Shown here: positions 59,862-64,000 of the stretch, piece after piece | Layout: every line of letters begins with the position of its first letter | Numbering within the stretch: the stretch's first letter is position 1 | Origin: Parapedobacter tibetensis | GTDB taxonomy: Bacteria > Bacteroidota > Bacteroidia > Sphingobacteriales > Sphingobacteriaceae | Assembly: GCF_024643205.1 (NCBI RefSeq) | Contig: NZ_JAMKQJ010000003.1 | Coordinates: forward strand, 310,001 to 374,000 | Reading direction: 5' to 3' | DNA length: 64,000 nt | The notes under the pieces: model-generated | The model's database searches: none | Told to the model about the DNA's origin: nothing | Seen by the model: only the letters and a program-made list of their open reading frames with translations | Position numbers and translations under genes: made by a program

Positions 59862-60296
59862 ATGAACAATAGCGTAGAAGAGTACCCATCACTTGTTGAC
59901 CGGATAAAGTCAACGTTTATCGATACGGTTGTAATAATCGTAGCGATGTTTATTTGTTCACATGCATTGGATGGATTGCCGGACGCTGCTGGATGGATGA
60001 GAGCCGTCTGTTTTGTGGCCGTGTTTCTATTGTATGATCCCCTATGTACCGCCTTCGGCTGCACGGTAGGAAACTATTTCATGAAAATACGGGTAAGACA
60101 AAATGAAGACCATAACAAACGCATTAACTTCTCTTCTGCGCTGATAAGGTATATCGTAAAGGCGCTGCTAGGATGGGTTTCTTTTCTAACCATCCATTCC
60201 AATGCTGAAAAAAGAGCTGTACACGATATGGCGGCGGGAAGTATCATGGTGAATTTGACAACTAACACCATTGCATTACAAACAAGCAATAATTAA
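59862..60296 (+). CDS. RDD-family membrane protein
   Basis: 144 residues. YPSLVDRIKSTFIDTVVIIV is the RDD-type first helix (here RI..FID), a second helix is VCFVAVFLLYDPLCTAFGCT, then GNYFMKIRV and the family's C-terminal region RAVHDMAAGSIMV. RDD proteins are small inner-membrane proteins; some are cation/proton antiporters, while most are uncharacterised. Confidence 0.85.
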   Translation: MNNSVEEYPSLVDRIKSTFIDTVVIIVAMFICSHALDGLPDAAGWMRAVCFVAVFLLYDPLCTAFGCTVGNYFMKIRVRQNEDHNKRINFSSALIRYIVKALLGWVSFLTIHSNAEKRAVHDMAAGSIMVNLTTNTIALQTSNN

Positions 60297-60359
60297 ACAT
60301 AAGATAACTACCAGATGCTGAAACTGATAAATATATAAGGCAAAAACATCAAAAGTTGT

Positions 60360-60389
60360 TTTGGTTTACTACGTTTTTTAGTATTTTTG
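60360..60389 (+). promoter_or_regulatory. Promoter of the 73-residue gene
   Basis: TTTG (60360-60363), 18 bases, TATTTTTG (60382-60389): full -7 match, 26 bases before the ATG at 60416. It decides against a longer reading from 60356. Confidence 0.65.
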
Positions 60390-60415
60390 TGGCTGTAATC
60401 GTAATCTATTTAGCC

Positions 60416-60637
60416 ATGGAAAAACAACTGAAAAGAGGAGACATTGTTCGCTACCACACCCCGTATCCGGATGAAGTGGGAATACAATACATCGTGTTGA
60501 ATGCTTTTTATGACATGCCTAAACCAAGGGTAGAAATACAAACATTGAGTACAGGGTTGCATTTTGCTCCGCGCTATACGAGCTTTGCCGAAGAGTTGGA
60601 GATGGTATGGGATGCACGGAGTCTCCATCTGATCTGA
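60416..60637 (+). CDS. Small hypothetical protein
   Basis: 73 residues: KQLKRGDIVRYHTPYPDEVG, then IQYIVLNAFYDMPKPRVEIQ, then FAPRYTSFAEELEMVW. The beginning fits a small beta-barrel (KOW/SH3-like) protein of the type that starts KxGDxVRY. No signal peptide. No named family. Confidence 0.6.
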   Translation: MEKQLKRGDIVRYHTPYPDEVGIQYIVLNAFYDMPKPRVEIQTLSTGLHFAPRYTSFAEELEMVWDARSLHLI

Positions 60638-60844
60638 TGATAAACGAAAACTGGATATTTGTGGCATCAAGCGGAAAAGCCCTTGTTTTCAGGAATTTGC
60701 AAAGCCTCCGCAATTGTATAACTTTGCATAAAAGCATCAAATTTGAAACCTTCAATTTATAGCGCCCTGTAATATGTTGTTAGGCTTGGCGTATTTGGGA
60801 GAACGGTGACGTGATAAAGGACGGTTTTAGAAAATTAGACAGAC

Positions 60845-61549
60845 ATGAAACAACGATTCTCTTTCTTTATTTTTTTGACCTTACTCATGGCCTGCAACGC
60901 AAAGGGTACACGAAATACCACTTCAAGTGAGCAAAGCAGTTTATTGGATACGGCATTGATGGTTGAACTTGCTAGAATGGTAGAGATTGATCAGATAGCA
61001 GCCATGGTGCCAAAGGGAAAATATAAAGCGTATAGCAACGAGGGATGGCAGCGCTTCCAGGACAGTGTGTTTACCACACATCAAAAGCGCTTGGCGGAGA
61101 TTTTCAGCCAGCGGGGATTTCCGGGGTATGATGCGATAGGTGAGGAAGGATCCAGGAATTTCTGGCTGATGGTGCAACATTCGGATTTTGATCCTGCATT
61201 TCAGGAAACGGTATTAGATGCGATGAAGGTACAGGTAGACAAGGCGAACGCAAGCCCCAGTGACTATGCGATGTTAGTAGACCGTGTAAGTCTGAATACA
61301 GGGAAGCCTCAGGTGTATGGTACACAAGTAACCTATAATGTAGAAATCTGCCAAGTCATACCTAAATCGCCACTGATGGATAGTATCCATGTGAATGAAA
61401 GGCGTGCGGACGTAGGGCTCGAACCATTGGAAAACTACCTCAACATGATGTCGGAAATGCATTTTGAAATGAACAGGGCCAATTATGAAAAGCAAGGGAT
61501 TACGCAACCTGTACTGTATCCTACAGCCTCAACTAAATCTGATAACTAA
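60845..61549 (+). CDS. DUF6624-like lipoprotein
   Basis: 234 residues. Signal peptide with lipobox LLMAC (Cys about 18). The mature part has family-type motifs: FQDSVFTTHQKRLAEIFSQR, GFPGYDAIGEEGSRNFWLMV then QHSD, and YAMLVDRVSLNTGKPQVYGT then Q. These QHSD and DR...G..Q.YGTQ patterns fit DUF6624, by memory. Role unknown. Confidence 0.7.
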   Translation: MKQRFSFFIFLTLLMACNAKGTRNTTSSEQSSLLDTALMVELARMVEIDQIAAMVPKGKYKAYSNEGWQRFQDSVFTTHQKRLAEIFSQRGFPGYDAIGEEGSRNFWLMVQHSDFDPAFQETVLDAMKVQVDKANASPSDYAMLVDRVSLNTGKPQVYGTQVTYNVEICQVIPKSPLMDSIHVNERRADVGLEPLENYLNMMSEMHFEMNRANYEKQGITQPVLYPTASTKSDN

Positions 61550-61583
61550 CGGTGAGCCGAACGGACTGGAAAAAAGACATTCA

Positions 61584-62498
61584 TCAACGTAACTCCGGCG
61601 ATACGCGCTCTTTTGGTTTCTTTTGGATTAAATATACCCCCAGCAGTATAAGCGCCCCGCCTGCCGCGTGTGCCCATACCAACCGCTCGCCATCCAACAC
61701 CCCCCACATCACAGCCACCAAGGGCATCAGGTAGGTAACCATGGAGGCAAATATGGCCGAAGTGCTTTGCAACAACTTATAGAACAATATCATAGCCAAC
61801 GCTGTACCCACCAGCCCGAGGATGGCTACGTATCCCAAGCCGCTCCATTGTGCTGCTGTACCTTCAAACGTGGTAAAAAAACCGGTGAATCCCAAAATAA
61901 GCAATGCCGGACCAAACCACATGGTAAACACCACGGATGAAAGCTTAAAGGAAGGTATGCCAGACAAGTACTTGCTGATGATCAGCCCATTTAACCCATA
62001 AAAGGCCGTGGCCAACACAATGAGGGATGAGTGGAACACATCGCTCTTTCCCCCATTGCCATCATCACCCATGAGAATGGCTGCCCCGATGAACCCGATG
62101 ACTGCCCCGATGATCTGCACCACCCTGCTTCTGATGCCAAAAAATAAATAGCCAAACAACAGGATGAATAGAGGCACTAAAGAATCTAAAATGCCGGCCA
62201 TGGAGCTGCTCACTTTTTCTTGCGCGAGCGGAAACAAAAACATTGGAATGAAATTTCCCATCGCACCTCCAATAATAACCCAAGGCATCAGTTTTTTAGG
62301 AATATGCTTGAAATTTTGGACGCCGAAAATAACCAATACCAACCCCGCAGCACATAATCGTAATGCACCAACCTGCATGGGTGTGTATACAGCGATGCTC
62401 TGCTTAATCAAGATAAAGGAACTGCCCCATGTGAGGGTAAGCACCCCCAACAATAGCCATTTTTGATATGCTGGATACAAGGATAGAATTTTGCTCAA
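61584..62498 (-). CDS. EamA/RhaT-family (DMT) transporter
   Basis: 304 residues with ten hydrophobic segments in two EamA repeats. First repeat: LTWGSSFILIKQSIAVYTPM, with VGALRLCAAG. Second repeat: LVGTALAMILFYKLLQSTSA then LMPLVAVMWGVLDGE. Such inner-membrane exporters handle amino acids or small metabolites; the substrate is not predictable. It converges with the DUF6624-like gene. Confidence 0.92.
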   Translation of the reverse strand: MSKILSLYPAYQKWLLLGVLTLTWGSSFILIKQSIAVYTPMQVGALRLCAAGLVLVIFGVQNFKHIPKKLMPWVIIGGAMGNFIPMFLFPLAQEKVSSSMAGILDSLVPLFILLFGYLFFGIRSRVVQIIGAVIGFIGAAILMGDDGNGGKSDVFHSSLIVLATAFYGLNGLIISKYLSGIPSFKLSSVVFTMWFGPALLILGFTGFFTTFEGTAAQWSGLGYVAILGLVGTALAMILFYKLLQSTSAIFASMVTYLMPLVAVMWGVLDGERLVWAHAAGGALILLGVYLIQKKPKERVSPELR

Positions 62499-62736
62499 AT
62501 GTCTGGTTTTTTAACCGTAGTTGGAAATTAAATAGGCTTCAGTTCGACGAATTATAAACATTGCCTTTGGCTATATCTCGCTCAATAAGCCGTCTTACGC
62601 ATAATCAATGGCACACCAACCGGATGAACACGCAACTTATTCACACCGGTGTCATAATCAACCACCCACATTGTCGCATCTGCCCCGCACTGACGGCTAA
62701 ATTTCTCAGTAATTTTGGTTCAACAAATTAATCCGA

Positions 62737-63198
62737 ATGATTATGGCTAATGAAGTAGTATTTAACACCACGATTTTGCAAGAAGGCAACAACACAGGCA
62801 TCCAAGTTCCTGAAGATGCCGTAGAAAAATTGGCTGCGGGGAAACGCCCTCCGGTGAAGGTGACCTTGAACGGCTTTACCTACCGCAGTACCATCGCTGT
62901 CATGGGCGGCAGGTTTCTCATCCCGCTCAGTGCCGAACGTAGGACAAAAGCGAATGTAAAAGGTGGGGACCAACTGGATATTACCTTGGCACTCGACACC
63001 GAACCGCGGGAGGTGGAACTTCCTAACGACTTTAAAGCGGCGTTGAATAAGAATAAAAAAGCCCTTACTTTCTTCGAAGGGCTGTCTTATAGCGCCAAAT
63101 TAAGGTACGTGCTTCCCATCACACAGGCGAAGACGGAAGAAACGCGGCAACTCAGGATTGAAAAGGCGATAACTGACTTAGTGGCAGGCAAGAAATAG
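62737..63198 (+). CDS. DUF1905/YdeI-OmdA-like protein
   Basis: 153 residues from either of two close ATGs (62737 or 62743). The N-terminal DUF1905 beta domain (FNTTILQEGNNTGIQVPEDA; VTLNGFTYRSTIAVMGGRFL) is followed by a C-terminal YdeI/OmdA-like helical part (LPNDFKAALNKNKKALTFFE; RQLRIEKAITDLVAGKK). Both parts commonly occur together in one small protein of unknown function in Bacteroidota. Confidence 0.88.
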   Translation: MIMANEVVFNTTILQEGNNTGIQVPEDAVEKLAAGKRPPVKVTLNGFTYRSTIAVMGGRFLIPLSAERRTKANVKGGDQLDITLALDTEPREVELPNDFKAALNKNKKALTFFEGLSYSAKLRYVLPITQAKTEETRQLRIEKAITDLVAGKK

Positions 63199-63214
63199 CA
63201 AAGCCGATAATGAG

Positions 63215-63821
63215 CTAGGGCAAGGCTTTCCTAAGGTAGATATTGCCATAGGATGCGCTAATGACATAGCTGGGGCCCTTGCCTGGTGTCGCCGTAATGG
63301 ATGTATAGAAATCACGATCTTCCTTCTCGGTAAGCGTTAATGGTAAATCAGTATAGATTTTCCCAAAGCGGTTGGTCAATTTGATTTCCCCTATTCTGCG
63401 TTCATCCAGACTAGCATCTATGCCTCCATATTTTGCTTCCACGCTGATGGGGGCATCAAAATTGACGAGCTCCACCATGCCATATACCGAGGTCAAACCG
63501 TTTCTTTTCTCCATTTTCTTCTACATAATACACTTCAGGAATAGCTCCCATATTAATGTCATTGCGGATGCGGAGCACACCCGCTACATGCTCTTCCTCA
63601 AGGCTAAAGACGTCATTGAGTTGTCCACTGTTTATGTCAACGCTAGCATCTACCGCTACTGTATCTTTATCCCAAGTGCTTACGCGGATCAATTTGGGAT
63701 AATCAAAATGCAGTTCTAATTTCTCTCCGCTCTTGATGGGATAGGTCTTGCTGATCTTAGTCTGCGCTAGGGCTGGGCACGCCAGTATTGGCATAAACAA
63801 CCAAATCACCAAATGTTTCAT
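63215..63821 (-). pseudogene. DUF4097-like exported protein gene with a frameshift
   Basis: The first frame (63821 to about 63505) gives a signal peptide (LVIWLFMPILACPALAQ) and KLELHFDYPKLIRVSTWDKD. Near 63505 the protein-like sequence moves to another frame: SVYGMVELVNFDAPISVEAK, GGIDASLDERRIGEIKLTNR, to the stop at 63215. The two halves together make one DUF4097-type beta-helix protein. One inserted or lost base explains it; a sequencing error is equally possible. Confidence 0.7.
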
Positions 63822-63865
63822 GATCTAATTAATTATAACTGTTTTACAATATGACCCTGGCCATG

Positions 63866-64000
63866 TTATCTGGTGCGCAGATAGACATTTTTGTAGTTTG
63901 ATTTAAAAATCAGATCAACCCCTCCACCATTGATGGTACCTTTGATATTTTCCCGTTCACTACCCCGGTACACGAATCCCAGCGTGCGATCCTCTACTAC
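63866..64000 (-). CDS. DUF4097-like protein, C-terminal end (runs off window)
   Basis: Only the last 44 codons are in the window: VVEDRTLGFVYRGSERENIK, then GTINGGGVDLIFKSNYKNVY, then LRTR-stop. The GGGVDL..KSNYKNVYLR ending resembles the YGNIYLRKA ending of the gene at 63215, so the two are likely adjacent paralogues in one operon. Confidence 0.65.
   Translation of the reverse strand, partial: VVEDRTLGFVYRGSERENIKGTINGGGVDLIFKSNYKNVYLRTR

Noticed and set aside
1..64000. tRNA or rRNA genes
   Set aside because: No cloverleaf with a T-loop consensus and no rRNA-like stretch was noticed on either strand; a dedicated covariance search could not be run.

Overview
The window reads as chromosomal DNA of a Bacteroidota member, most likely a Sphingobacteriaceae-type organism. 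The reasons are three SusC-type TonB receptors, two of them seen with a SusD partner, a FecR/ECF-sigma pair, MauE- and TlpA-type redox proteins, LytTR, DUF4843 and PKD-like lipoproteins, and repeated matches to the Bacteroidota promoter pattern (TTTG, about 19-20 bases, TAnnTTTG). No rRNA, tRNA or CRISPR array was seen. Species cannot be named from the sequence alone.

Layout. 1-2.5 kb: start of a SusC receptor (cut by the window edge), a DUF4143-type ATPase with a striking twin-operator promoter, and a small HTH protein. 2.9-6.8 kb: a tightly overlapping four-gene operon with a phage-lysis flavour, a membrane LytTR protein whose last codons double as the operon's terminator, and a Crp-like protein. 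6.9-14.5 kb: small secreted or redox-linked proteins (a 46-residue gene, MauE-like, a 120-residue exported protein) facing a TlpA-SusC-SusD operon. 14.5-15.5 kb: no protein gene, but a promoter and serial hairpins that may be a small RNA.

15.5-44.4 kb is an accessory island rich in defence genes and wreckage. It holds a DUF1016 (YhcG-type) nuclease and fragments of two more; an AT-rich five-gene operon (DNA methyltransferase, BglII-like endonuclease, ParB/Srx-like protein, SNF2-like helicase, DUF3883-like protein); an HNH endonuclease and a decayed copy of its 3' end; a complete MvaI/BcnI-type restriction-modification set with a Vsr nuclease, whose methyltransferase carries an integrase-like Arm domain and has two 18-bp repeats just before its start; a KilA-N / antitoxin-like / STAS-like cluster and its decayed duplicate; a candidate toxin-antitoxin pair; and many small envelope proteins. 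Several intergenic regions carry degenerate repeats of 20-21 bp period that flank genes for small outer-membrane barrels. I consider these repeats and the five-gene operon the best candidates for something undescribed.

44.4-59.5 kb: an ECF sigma factor and FecR followed by a long co-directional operon: SusC (with STN domain), SusD, DUF4843 lipoprotein, PKD-like lipoprotein, ABC ATPase, ABC permease/GldG-like protein and two MutS-like ATPases without mismatch-recognition domains. A plausible reading is sigma/anti-sigma control of an uptake or export machine, with an unexplained role for the MutS-like pair. 59.8-64 kb: ordinary small genes (RDD, DUF6624-like lipoprotein, EamA transporter, DUF1905-type protein) and two adjacent DUF4097-like genes, one with an apparent frameshift and one cut by the window end.
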